Below, in pieces: positions 7,556 to 13,896 of a stretch of 43,923 nucleotides of DNA. The DNA comes from a virus. The DNA lies in IMG/VR virus record IMGVR_UViG_3300031841_001579, positions 1 to 43,923 of that record. The stretch is one strand, 5' to 3'. The notes beneath the pieces are model-generated. The model worked only from the letters and a program-made list of their open reading frames with translations, was not told the origin of the DNA and did no database searches. Each line of letters starts with the position of its first letter. Position 1 is the first letter of the stretch. The position numbers and the translations under genes are program-made.

Positions 7556-7855
7556 ATGGACGATCTTATCAACGGGGCCGCGTCCCTGTCGGATCTCAAA
7601 AAGATGGACAAGTCTCAAATGGCCGAACTGCTGTTCAAGTACCAGCAGGCAGAGATCGCTAAGGCTCGCCTTGGCGGTGTGATCTGTGAAGTCGTCGAGA
7701 AGATGTCCAAGGCTGGCAAGCCCTACACTACCGTCAAGTTCAAGAACGGCGTGTTTGGCGGCTACGGGGCCTCGTTCCCCAGCGTGGAAGCGTTCAAGTT
7801 CTTCACCGAGAACCTTGAGCTTCTTACTGGCCTCTTCGAGAGTGAAGTCAAGTGA
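7556..7855 (+). CDS. Hypothetical early protein, 99 aa
   Basis: First gene of the rightward arm. The N-terminal half (to about residue 45) is helical with a Lys/Asp-rich stretch, the middle has A-G-K-P-Y-T-T-V-K-F-K-N-G-V-F-G-G-Y, which looks like beta strands, and the C-terminus is acidic. No known family is recognised. ATG 7556 is chosen over an upstream GTG at 7463 because residues before it look non-coding and the upstream DNA is structured. The ATG has only GGAAAG some 15 bases upstream; the bases GCGTGAAAAC just before it recur before the next small gene. Confidence 0.65.
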   Translation: MDDLINGAASLSDLKKMDKSQMAELLFKYQQAEIAKARLGGVICEVVEKMSKAGKPYTTVKFKNGVFGGYGASFPSVEAFKFFTENLELLTGLFESEVK

Positions 7856-7861
7856 CGCGAC

Positions 7862-7889
7862 GGGTCGGGCAACCTCGGTTGTCCGGCCC
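7862..7889 (+). promoter_or_regulatory. Strong 12-bp intergenic hairpin without U-tract
   Basis: GGGTCGGGCAAC pairs with GTTGTCCGGCCC (two G-U wobbles) around the tetraloop CTCG, five bases after the stop of the 99-aa gene. It is terminator-like in strength but is followed by TCCCCTACCC rather than Us. It is more likely an mRNA 3'-end stabiliser or processing site between the first gene and the following small membrane-protein gene. Confidence 0.5.
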
Positions 7890-7940
7890 TCCCCTACCCA
7901 TCGTGAGGGTCTACAAAGTAGGCGTGAAAACCGAGCAATG

Positions 7941-8033
7941 ATGAACTTTATCTATAAGCACATCATTTCCCAGAGCGATCTCGTTGACCTCATCGTGATC
8001 GGGTCGCTCATGTCCCTGATCTTCATTCTGTGA
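7941..8033 (+). CDS. Small membrane protein, 30 aa
   Basis: A short ORF starting ATG 7941 (an ATG directly before it at 7938 is an alternative), ending in a hydrophobic helix S-D-L-V-D-L-I-V-I-G-S-L-M-S-L-I-F-I-L. The stop overlaps the next start as TGATG, the coupling seen throughout this arm, which argues that it is translated. One transmembrane segment with a short polar N-terminus is all that can be seen. Early single-span peptides in phages often act on host membrane proteins, but nothing here shows a target. Confidence 0.5.
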   Translation: MNFIYKHIISQSDLVDLIVIGSLMSLIFIL

Positions 8034-8371
8034 TGGAAGACTACCTGAAAGAATTCGAAGTTGGGGGCGACCCCATGGCTCTCCCTCCCAAGGATCATCA
8101 GTTCGCTGCTGTTTACTTGGACTGGGAAGTTCGTGATGACGAGGGTATCCACAAAGTGGGTAACCCCGTGATCAAGATGCCGCTCATCTTTTCCCCTGAT
8201 GTGAACGATGCGATCATCTGGGAACTGCGTGATATGGCAGACGAATACAACGAGCAATGGCAGCCCACCATGAGCTGGGATAAAGTGGCTAGGGTTTTCG
8301 TGGGAGATTTTCCTACCCCCTACCGTGAAACTATCCAGTCTTCGATAACTCGTCTGGGCGAGTATAAATAG
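8033..8371 (+). CDS. Hypothetical early protein, paralogue A (112 aa)
   Basis: An acidic soluble protein sharing an ordered set of motifs with the next gene: V-G-G-D-P near the N-terminus, a V/H-rich strand, P-L-I-F followed by an acidic residue and V-N, and a helix ending E-Y-N-E-Q-W-Q-P. The two genes are therefore a tandem duplication. ATG 8033 overlaps the preceding stop. The last codons and the TAG stop lie inside the first pseudoknot element (8348-8405). No known family is recognised. Confidence 0.7.
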   Translation: MEDYLKEFEVGGDPMALPPKDHQFAAVYLDWEVRDDEGIHKVGNPVIKMPLIFSPDVNDAIIWELRDMADEYNEQWQPTMSWDKVARVFVGDFPTPYRETIQSSITRLGEYK

Positions 8372-8405
8372 CCGTTAAGCCCAGAGCGTGACCCCTTCGG
8401 GGGTC
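8348..8405 (+). ncRNA. Pseudoknot plus UUCG-hairpin element, copy 1
   Basis: Stem ACTCG (8348-8352) pairs with CGAGT (8359-8363). The whole loop TCTGGG (8353-8358) is complementary to CCCAGA (8380-8385), giving an H-type pseudoknot with a 16-nt A-containing connecting loop. Four bases later GACCCC (8390-8395) and GGGGTC (8400-8405) close a TTCG tetraloop. The element spans the 3' end and stop codon of paralogue A. A homologous element at 8763-8821 keeps all three helices through compensatory changes, the best internal evidence that the RNA structure is selected. Confidence 0.7.
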
Positions 8406-8429
8406 GGTCGTGTCCCCAAGACATTCGTC

Positions 8430-8762
8430 ATGACTATCGATCTCAAGAAAGATGTTGGGGGCGACCCCATTCTCGTTCCGATGGACGAAATCCAGCACGC
8501 TGTTGTCTGGATGAAGACTGAGGAGTATGGCGGTCCCGAAGAAGGCGGTTGGTACTACTCATGCGGAACTCCGCATATCTCTGTGCCTCTGATCTTCGGT
8601 GAAGAAGTGAACCAGATGATCAAAGATCGACTGTTTCGCTGGGCCGAACAATACAACGAGGAGTGGTCGCCCATGTACCGATGGGAACCGCACGCCACCG
8701 TTTCTTACCCGCTGGGTAAAAATGTGAAAGCGTACCCTACCCATCGCCCTCATTATGAGTGA
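8430..8762 (+). CDS. Hypothetical early protein, paralogue B (110 aa)
   Basis: The second member of the tandem pair: V-G-G-D-P, H-I-S-V-P-L-I-F followed by G-E-E-V-N, and A-E-Q-Y-N-E-E-W-S-P align in order with paralogue A. Here a Gly/Tyr-rich insertion follows the first strand. ATG 8430 is chosen; a GTG at 8388 would start inside the UUCG hairpin of the RNA element and adds residues with no counterpart in paralogue A. No strong ribosome-binding site precedes it. Function unknown. Confidence 0.65.
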   Translation: MTIDLKKDVGGDPILVPMDEIQHAVVWMKTEEYGGPEEGGWYYSCGTPHISVPLIFGEEVNQMIKDRLFRWAEQYNEEWSPMYRWEPHATVSYPLGKNVKAYPTHRPHYE

Positions 8763-8821
8763 ACTCGTCTGAGCGAGTATAAACAGGCGTATAGGCTCAG
8801 AGCGTGGACCCTTCGGGGTCC
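8763..8821 (+). ncRNA. Pseudoknot plus UUCG-hairpin element, copy 2
   Basis: Stem ACTCG (8763-8767) with CGAGT (8774-8778); loop TCTGAG (8768-8773) complementary to CTCAGA (8796-8801); then GGACCC (8806-8811) with GGGTCC (8816-8821) around TTCG. Compared with copy 1, one pseudoknot pair changes G-C to A-T and two pairs of the UUCG stem change together. The element begins directly after the TGA of paralogue B and so is non-coding here, whereas copy 1 overlaps coding sequence. That argues for conservation of RNA rather than protein. Confidence 0.7.
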
Positions 8822-9100
8822 GGACGCACAGCGGTGTGAATCTGCGATGTGAAGTCGCGTGCCTAAGGGTTAGCTGCCCGTCCCGCCAGATACTTCTCAA
8901 GCATCGTGACTCTCGTTGCACGCTAAATGTCCCTCCTGTCGAGGCCGGACCAATGGGTACCCACTCCCGCCGCGACAAGCATACATCTCTTCGTGTAACG
9001 GATACTGATTCTGCGACAACCGTTAGTGGCCCAGCGTGGACGCACGCTAGGTCACGCACCTTCCACGGTGGCACCGTCCGGTAATACGGTGTAAACAACA
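8822..9100 (+). other. Non-coding leader with several hairpins, including mutually exclusive ones
   Basis: No convincing gene is seen in these 279 bases. TAACGG (8996-9001) pairs with CCGTTA (9020-9025), and AGCGTG (9033-9038) with CACGCT (9043-9048). Immediately before the next gene, ACCGT (9073-9077) can pair backwards with ACGGT (9065-9069), or forwards as CACCGT (9072-9077) with ACGGTG (9086-9091); the two are mutually exclusive. TGGGTACCCA at 8954 is a 10-bp palindrome. The next gene has no Shine-Dalgarno, so a conformational switch over its start is conceivable. Confidence 0.45.
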
Positions 9101-9778
9101 ATGGAACTGCCCAAGTACCAAGACTGGTCACCTACTTCTCTGGACCCTAGTGGTCTCAACTGTGATGACCAGCAAGATTGGCTGGTTGCCCCGGTCTCGA
9201 TCAATCGTGATTCGGGTCCACTCGATCAATCTAACTGGGAGTATGTGATCGCTGATCTAGAGCGTGATCATGCTGATACAGACTGGGAGATCCACCGCTT
9301 CGGCCATTGGGCCTGTGGCTGGTTCGAGATCATCCTACTGCGTCCCGGTACCTCGGCTGCGGACTACGCAACTGAGATTGCCGATGATTTGCAGGGCTAC
9401 TGCATTCTCGACGAGTCTGACTTCTGCGAGAAAGAGCATGAATGCTGTAATCAGTCCTACGAGCAGTATGTTCGCAAGGATCTGATGGAAGCTATTCACA
9501 AACTGCTGCCTGACGACGGTGACTTTAGCTGTTGGCAGGAGTGGTATGACGATGACGAGAAGTATCTCGAACGCCGTGATATTTCTCAGGGCACTATCGA
9601 CTTGTACTTTTGGGAACACGCCGAGTGGTGTGTGGAGTCGGACGGTAGTGCATACCCATACGATATTGATGTGCTGGCTCAGTCCATCGTGGACGAGTTC
9701 CCGGCGCTGCTCAAGGACGGTGAAGTGTGGCGGCAACACCTCATCGCACAACAAACTATGCCGCTTCCCTTTGACTAA
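9101..9778 (+). CDS. Hypothetical acidic protein, 225 aa
   Basis: A very acidic soluble protein with many Trp, Tyr and Asp residues. A Cys cluster (Y-C-I-L-D, F-C-E-K-E, E-C-C-N-Q) lies at about residues 101-120 and a run of acids near Y-D-D-D-E at about 150. No transmembrane segment and no family I recognise. ATG 9101 lacks a Shine-Dalgarno and sits ten bases after the alternative hairpins. Strongly acidic small phage proteins can mimic DNA, but nothing here proves that. Confidence 0.7.
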   Translation: MELPKYQDWSPTSLDPSGLNCDDQQDWLVAPVSINRDSGPLDQSNWEYVIADLERDHADTDWEIHRFGHWACGWFEIILLRPGTSAADYATEIADDLQGYCILDESDFCEKEHECCNQSYEQYVRKDLMEAIHKLLPDDGDFSCWQEWYDDDEKYLERRDISQGTIDLYFWEHAEWCVESDGSAYPYDIDVLAQSIVDEFPALLKDGEVWRQHLIAQQTMPLPFD

Positions 9779-9780
9779 CA

Positions 9781-10152
9781 ATGCGACAGATTACCCGCGA
9801 CGCCGCGCAAGCGTGGCTCAACAACAAGTCGTGGCGTAAGGACAACACCAGGGTTCGCCATGTAACTGATGATCATTGTGTAGTTGAACTGCACGGTCAT
9901 CCGATTGCATGGTGGACTAAGTGTGATGGCCGCACGCTACACACATTCACCCTTGCCGGGTACCAAACTCGCACAACCTGCGAGCGTGTAAACGGCCTCA
10001 TGCGCGAGGCTGGTATCTCGGCGTGTATCTACCAGCGTGACTTCCAAATGTATATCAATCACCTGGGTAAAACGCTGGCCTTTGGACCCGACGAAAAGTT
10101 GGTGTTCTATTCAGACCCCGACAATCCCCTCGAAGAACTGGAGATTAGATGA
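9781..10152 (+). CDS. Conserved-looking phage protein of unknown function, 123 aa
   Basis: It starts M-R-Q-I-T-R-D-A-A-Q-A-W, then has L-H-G-H-P-I-A-W and later a short beta-rich part with G-Y-Q-T-R-T-T-C-E-R-V-N-G. The pattern (N-terminal helix, histidine-glycine strand, then T-x-T/R-x-R-N/V-G) recalls a small protein common in marine and T7-like phages, annotated only as hypothetical. It follows the previous gene by two bases and overlaps the next by ATGA. Confidence 0.7.
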   Translation: MRQITRDAAQAWLNNKSWRKDNTRVRHVTDDHCVVELHGHPIAWWTKCDGRTLHTFTLAGYQTRTTCERVNGLMREAGISACIYQRDFQMYINHLGKTLAFGPDEKLVFYSDPDNPLEELEIR

Positions 10153-10367
10153 CCCTAGCTGATGCGATCAGGCAGGAGATGGACTGCGTAGTCCACGATG
10201 CCTGGGAAGATGTACGGGCTGGACACCCCGGTGCCCACGCTCAACTCGGGCTTGTGACCGAGCTTCAACTTCGACTCAACCAACTCATTAGATTACATGA
10301 CCAAGACTCTGACTCGGGAAGAGTGGCTGATCCGAGCGACCAAGCGACTCACTCCCTGGATCAATGA
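10149..10367 (+). CDS. Hypothetical protein, 72 aa
   Basis: A small, mostly helical protein (M-T-L-A-D-A-I-R-Q-E-M-D then an L-Q-L-R-L-N-Q-L-I-R-L helix) with an Asp/Ser-rich tail. It overlaps the preceding gene by ATGA and the next gene by about 70 bases in another frame, so its C-terminal tail may be a by-product of that overlap. No family recognised. Confidence 0.5.
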   Translation: MTLADAIRQEMDCVVHDAWEDVRAGHPGAHAQLGLVTELQLRLNQLIRLHDQDSDSGRVADPSDQATHSLDQ

Positions 10368-10875
10368 CTGCGAGAGCGGCGTCGAGTACGAACTGCCGCT
10401 GATCTCAGTCGGGTGGCCCAAGGGATCCCGTGGCCGTGGCAAAGCTATCGGCCAATGCTGGGACAAGAGTGCCTCTGGCGACAAGACCAGAGCGCACATC
10501 TTCATCGCTCCAACTCTCGATGATCCTGTCGAGGTTGTGAGTACGCTACTGCATGAGCTTGTTCATGCCAGCGTAGGTACTGAGTGCGGGCACAAAGGCG
10601 CGTTCCGTTTGCTCGCACTCCAACTCGGCTTCATGGAGCCGATGACTCAGACTCCCATGTCTGATCCGTTGCGCGAGCGCATCGTCGCTCTGCTCGACAA
10701 GCTCCCTGAGTTTCCGCATGTGAAGCTCAATGACTCTGCTATCAAGAAGCAGACTACTCGGATGCTCAAGGTTGAGTGTCCTGCGTGCGGGTGCATTGCC
10801 CGCATGACTGCGAAGTGGCTCGAAGAGGTCGGGCCGCCGACTTGTGGATGTGGTGTTGATATGGAGATTGCATGA
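10297..10875 (+). CDS. SprT-like zinc metalloprotease
   Basis: A 192-aa protein with the zincin motif H-E-L-V-H at 86-90 and a third likely zinc ligand, His 99, in G-H-K-G-A-F, the arrangement of SprT/Spartan-like proteases. The C-terminus carries a zinc ribbon with C-P-A-C-G-C at 161-166 and C-G-C-G at 183-186. Spartan-type enzymes remove proteins crosslinked to DNA. In phages they may clear host proteins from replicating DNA; that role is an inference. ATG 10297 lies inside the preceding ORF, and the stop overlaps the next start. Confidence 0.85.
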   Translation: MTKTLTREEWLIRATKRLTPWINDCESGVEYELPLISVGWPKGSRGRGKAIGQCWDKSASGDKTRAHIFIAPTLDDPVEVVSTLLHELVHASVGTECGHKGAFRLLALQLGFMEPMTQTPMSDPLRERIVALLDKLPEFPHVKLNDSAIKKQTTRMLKVECPACGCIARMTAKWLEEVGPPTCGCGVDMEIA

Positions 10876-11192
10876 TGATTCTGACTGACTTTATCCTCAA
10901 GAACTGGCATCGCATCGAAGTGTCCAGCGACGGGCACCTGTTGCAGTACCGATTCGATAACGGATTGATCCTGTCGTGCGGCTTCGGTCGCTACCACTAC
11001 TGCGATCAAGGCACAATGGAGGTTGCGGTCATTCGCAAAGGCGATCTGAGACCGCTGCTCTCCGATACTGTCGAGGGGTATGTGCCACGCTCTGCGTTCG
11101 CATGGCTGGTGCGAGACCTCGATGATCCCAATGTTGAAGGTGCGCTTGCCCAAGTGCGCCGCAGCCTGGAGCGTAAGCATGAACTTGTTTGA
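10872..11192 (+). CDS. Hypothetical protein, 106 aa
   Basis: Two consecutive ATG codons (10872, 10875); the first overlaps the protease stop as ATGATG. The protein is mixed alpha/beta, with Q-Y-R-F-D-N-G-L-I-L-S-C-G-F near the N-terminus and a basic helical C-terminus. No known domain. It is part of the tightly packed early operon. Confidence 0.65.
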   Translation: MMILTDFILKNWHRIEVSSDGHLLQYRFDNGLILSCGFGRYHYCDQGTMEVAVIRKGDLRPLLSDTVEGYVPRSAFAWLVRDLDDPNVEGALAQVRRSLERKHELV

Positions 11193-11364
11193 TCTGATGA
11201 AGGAGATTACGGAGGTTCCTATGGACCGATGCAATGTGTGCGAGACGCTTGTCTTGCCTTGGCAAATCGTTGAGTACGGATGGTGCGACACGGCTGTATG
11301 CCAGAGCTGTGCCGACCAGATCGAAGAAGACTGGCAAACCTACAAGAGCAAGGAGCGCGACTGA
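11179..11364 (+). CDS. Small zinc-finger-like protein, 61 aa (or 47 aa)
   Basis: It contains C-N-V-C and C-Q-S-C, two CxxC pairs about 20 residues apart, a likely single zinc-binding site. Two starts have good ribosome-binding sites: ATG 11179 with GGAG seven bases upstream and ATG 11221 with GGAGG five bases upstream. The shorter form keeps all cysteines and may be the main product. The stop overlaps the next ATG as TGATG. It could be a small nucleic-acid- or protein-binding factor. Confidence 0.6.
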   Translation: MNLFDLMKEITEVPMDRCNVCETLVLPWQIVEYGWCDTAVCQSCADQIEEDWQTYKSKERD

Positions 11365-11927
11365 TGCGACAACTGATTAGTACCTACAAGGACACGCCCA
11401 TCTACTTCGATGCGGATACCGAAATGTTCTACTGCCTGCCCCAAGGCTGTACCAAGGAACGGTCATCGTCTGCGATGGCTTCGATGCGCGGCGAGATTGA
11501 TGCGGCTGAGAAACGGCGCAACCAACCGAAGCGCACCAAGACCAAGCACTATGTGCAATGGTGGGACAGGCGAGCGGAGTGCGTTTACAGCGGCTACTTC
11601 GTCGGGGCCAGATCCGGCAAGGGTAGTACCGACAAGGGGTACCACTTCAAGAAGGATCGCGGCGACTTCTACATCAACGATGGGTACTCGACCGACAAGA
11701 TGCTGGTCGTGCCTGACGCTGTTACTGCCGACCAAGTGGCCGAGGTCAAGGCGGCAAGGACTGCATGGCTCGCAGCCAAGGCTGAGTACGACAGGCTGAT
11801 CGATGAATACTTCGTCGAGGTCAGGTTCCCGTACATCGGGTACGGCGCTGATACTGAGGACCTGAATAAGTACGACGAGGTTCTCCTCAAGGATCTCAAG
11901 AATGCCCAAGGGCAGGAGGCTGAATGA
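11364..11927 (+). CDS. Hypothetical protein, 187 aa
   Basis: It starts at ATG 11364 with GGAG ten bases upstream, overlapping the previous stop. A central beta-rich part has H-Y-V-Q-W-W-D and G-Y-F-V-G-A-R-S-G-K-G; the last 80 residues are a Lys/Glu/Ala-rich helix pair. The glycine-rich stretch is not a proper Walker loop. No family recognised. It overlaps the next gene by ATGA. Confidence 0.7.
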   Translation: MRQLISTYKDTPIYFDADTEMFYCLPQGCTKERSSSAMASMRGEIDAAEKRRNQPKRTKTKHYVQWWDRRAECVYSGYFVGARSGKGSTDKGYHFKKDRGDFYINDGYSTDKMLVVPDAVTADQVAEVKAARTAWLAAKAEYDRLIDEYFVEVRFPYIGYGADTEDLNKYDEVLLKDLKNAQGQEAE

Positions 11928-12451
11928 ATATCTTCTATCTAGATGACGACCCACAACTTGCTGCGCAATACCATTGCGACAAGCATGTATCCAAGATGAT
12001 CGTCGAGTCTGCGCAACTGCTCTCGACTGCTCATCATGTGCTTGACGACAGCCAACTGGCTAAGTCTTGCTTCTACAAATCGACTCACGCCAATCACCCG
12101 TCTGCGGTGTGGGTGCGTGAGTCGATCCATAACTACCGATGGCTGCTCACTATGGCTGCCGAGTTGTGCCGCGTTTACACCGCACGGTACAGCCGCATCC
12201 ATAAGACCGAGGCTGTTATCGACATGCTGCACGCACACCAGCCCAAGTGTGCTGCGTTCCGGGCGGGTTACTTCTGCCCGCCGCCGCAATGTATGCCCGA
12301 CAAGTTCAAGCAAGTTGATACTGTCGAGGCGTACCGCGACTACTACTACCACGACAAGCCGTTCGCCGTGTGGCATCGGCCCAACTCTGTTACCCCTGAC
12401 TGGTATGTCCGACGAAACCCTCTGTTCCAAATCCGACCGACTGGTGTGTGA
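11924..12451 (+). CDS. Conserved phage protein starting MNIFYLD, 175 aa
   Basis: Recognisable signature blocks are M-N-I-F-Y-L-D, H-C-D-K-H-V-S-K-M-I-V-E-S-A-Q, then T-H-A-N-H-P-S-A-V-W and a late P-P-P-Q-C-M-P-D with Y-R-D-Y-Y-Y. I recall this family from cyanophages and other aquatic phages, where it is usually hypothetical and sometimes labelled a pyrimidine-dimer glycosylase; I do not consider that label proven. The clustered His, Cys and Asp residues suggest an enzyme or metal site. It overlaps both neighbours. Confidence 0.75.
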   Translation: MNIFYLDDDPQLAAQYHCDKHVSKMIVESAQLLSTAHHVLDDSQLAKSCFYKSTHANHPSAVWVRESIHNYRWLLTMAAELCRVYTARYSRIHKTEAVIDMLHAHQPKCAAFRAGYFCPPPQCMPDKFKQVDTVEAYRDYYYHDKPFAVWHRPNSVTPDWYVRRNPLFQIRPTGV

Positions 12452-12626
12452 CCATTGCGGATCGGAGCATGTGGTGCAACGCTTCCACGGGTTGTACCCC
12501 GCTAACCATTTGACTGCTGACCCGCACGAACTGCGACGACGGATCGTGTGGGAGGACCGCTACTACTGCGAGCGGTGCGAAAACTATGTCTCTACTTCTT
12601 ACATGGACCCTGACTGGAAAGACTGA
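12405..12626 (+). CDS. Zinc-ribbon protein, 73 aa
   Basis: It contains C-D-H-C-G-S-E-H near residue 15 and C-E-R-C near residue 57, a treble-clef or ribbon-type cysteine spacing. ATG 12405 gives a 47-bp overlap with the previous gene; a later GTG start just before the first cysteine pair would remove most of the overlap. The stop overlaps the next ATG as TGATG. A small nucleic-acid-binding role is possible. Confidence 0.6.
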   Translation: MSDETLCSKSDRLVCDHCGSEHVVQRFHGLYPANHLTADPHELRRRIVWEDRYYCERCENYVSTSYMDPDWKD

Positions 12627-13015
12627 TGTACGACGAGATTGAAGAGCAAGACAAAGCGCGCTCCCGCTGCGAGGAGCCGACCGAGTACGAGCGTGTGCCC
12701 GACTTCTACCTGTGGGTCATCCGGCCCGACGATGAGATGGTGATCTACCATGCACCGCACCGAGACATTGATGGCTACAGCCAAGAGGATCGGTGGTCCA
12801 TCATGCTCGACAAAGTTGACGCCGAGTTGCTGGAGTTGCTGCCCCTGCCCAAGCCGTTCATGTTCAACGGAGAGGAGTGCAGCGTGTGGTGCGATGAGGA
12901 GGGGTTGCTCAAGGATAAGCAGCCGAACTTCAAAGCGATGGAAGTTGTCGATTGGCAGGGCATCATGCCGCTCGTCGGCAATGTTGTGATTGTCCCTGAC
13001 CGCATGATCGACTGA
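12626..13015 (+). CDS. Hypothetical acidic protein, 129 aa
   Basis: The N-terminus is charged (Y-D-E-I-E-E-Q-D-K-A-R), followed by F-Y-L-W-V-I-R-P-D-D-E and a Leu/Pro stretch E-L-L-P-L-P-K-P-F-M-F-N. Soluble, no known domain. Coupled to both neighbours by TGATG overlaps, so clearly part of the same message. Confidence 0.65.
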   Translation: MYDEIEEQDKARSRCEEPTEYERVPDFYLWVIRPDDEMVIYHAPHRDIDGYSQEDRWSIMLDKVDAELLELLPLPKPFMFNGEECSVWCDEEGLLKDKQPNFKAMEVVDWQGIMPLVGNVVIVPDRMID

Positions 13016-13275
13016 TGGCGCAGGCGTTTTTGAAGCGGGCCGAAGTTAGGCACGCGCTCAAGGTTGCAGGTCACCAGCTTGGTGATGTTTACACCTTCCT
13101 CGATAGGCAGTACGCCGACCGAGACCAAGATGTGCCGCTGTTTACCATCGCCAATGTTGTGTCCGAGTTCTTCGGGTACACCGGGACCGATGCAAAGATG
13201 GTGGCGCTGAGTTACTTCGCATGGATCTGGCAAGATAGACCACCCCTTACATTGGAGGATAGCAACGATGACTAA
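13015..13275 (+). CDS. Hypothetical protein, 86 aa
   Basis: A small alpha-helical protein (A-Q-A-F-L-K-R-A-E-V-R-H-A-L-K-V at the N-terminus, later V-S-E-F-F-G-Y). It shares a TGATG overlap with the preceding gene and an 8-bp overlap with the next. No family recognised and no membrane segment. Confidence 0.65.
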   Translation: MAQAFLKRAEVRHALKVAGHQLGDVYTFLDRQYADRDQDVPLFTIANVVSEFFGYTGTDAKMVALSYFAWIWQDRPPLTLEDSNDD

Positions 13276-13645
13276 GCGAGTTTGGAACCACCAACGGTGG
13301 GCGCTGGAGTGCAAGAGTGTGTTCCGGCGGATGTATCAGAGCGAGAACTTCGTGGCCCCGCCGTTCCGGTACACCGTGAGGCTGGCCCCGAGGCAGGAGG
13401 GAGAGACGCACAATGCGTACTACCTCATTGAGTGGGGGAAGGATGGCCCGACCCCGAAAGAGTCGGAGGTTATCGGCCTGACGATTCTTGTCGGGACCGA
13501 TGATGGTCGAGCGTTTAAGACGCTTGGACTCAACGAGTGCTTCGGGTCCATCGAGGATGCGAGCCGCTACATGGACGGGCTCGCCGCTAGCTGGCCCCCC
13601 GATGGGCGGGTGATGGTGGACTCCGAGATGGTCGTCTACCAATAG
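13268..13645 (+). CDS. Hypothetical protein, 125 aa
   Basis: It has a good GGAGG eight bases before ATG 13268. The basic N-terminus contains W-N-H-Q-R-W-A-L-E-C-K; the middle has alternating strands (Y-R-T/Y-T-V-R-L-A-P, Y-Y-L-I-E-W-G). The TAG stop lies inside the left arm of the 22-nt inverted repeat that opens the structured region at 13641. Function unknown. Confidence 0.65.
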   Translation: MTKRVWNHQRWALECKSVFRRMYQSENFVAPPFRYTVRLAPRQEGETHNAYYLIEWGKDGPTPKESEVIGLTILVGTDDGRAFKTLGLNECFGSIEDASRYMDGLAASWPPDGRVMVDSEMVVYQ

Positions 13646-13851
13646 GGACCTTTCGACCTATTCCGTCGCCGTAAGTCTGGCTCCCCGCTGGGCTTACGGC
13701 GATCTGGCCTGAAACCGGGGTGCGTCCCGCGTGGCGGTGTGGTACCGTGCCCCTCCGATGCGAGAGACGAGACGGAGAATGAGGGCGAAACGCCGTAAGT
13801 CCCTGCCTTGCATGGGGTTACGCGGATTGAATAGGTCGAAAGGTGCCTATT
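13641..13851 (+). ncRNA. Structured 211-nt intergenic domain closed by 22-nt inverted repeats
   Basis: The 22-mer at 13641-13662 is complementary to 13830-13851 with one mismatch. Each 22-mer is also a hairpin by itself (AATAGG ... CCTATT), with loops complementary at 9 of 10 bases, so either a long helix or kissing hairpins can form. Inside, TCGCCGTAAG pairs with CTTACGGCGA as a 10-bp arm (about 13665-13703), and CGCCGTAAGTC recurs near 13791 with a weaker partner TTACGCGG. No gene fits here. It lies just before the RHH and primase genes, so a replication origin or a large regulatory RNA are both plausible. Confidence 0.6.
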
Positions 13852-13896
13852 AGTGGGGTCCCTCTTGGACGCCGTTTAAACCTACGGGTATTCCCT

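Noticed and set aside
8348-8405. Programmed ribosomal frameshift signal joining the two paralogues
   Set aside because: No slippery heptamer is visible upstream of the pseudoknot, the second copy lies after a stop with no ORF to join, and the second paralogue has its own start.
8836-9084. 82-aa frame in the non-coding leader
   Set aside because: GTG start without ribosome-binding site, Arg/Ser/Thr/Cys-rich random-looking product, and the DNA is better explained by hairpins.
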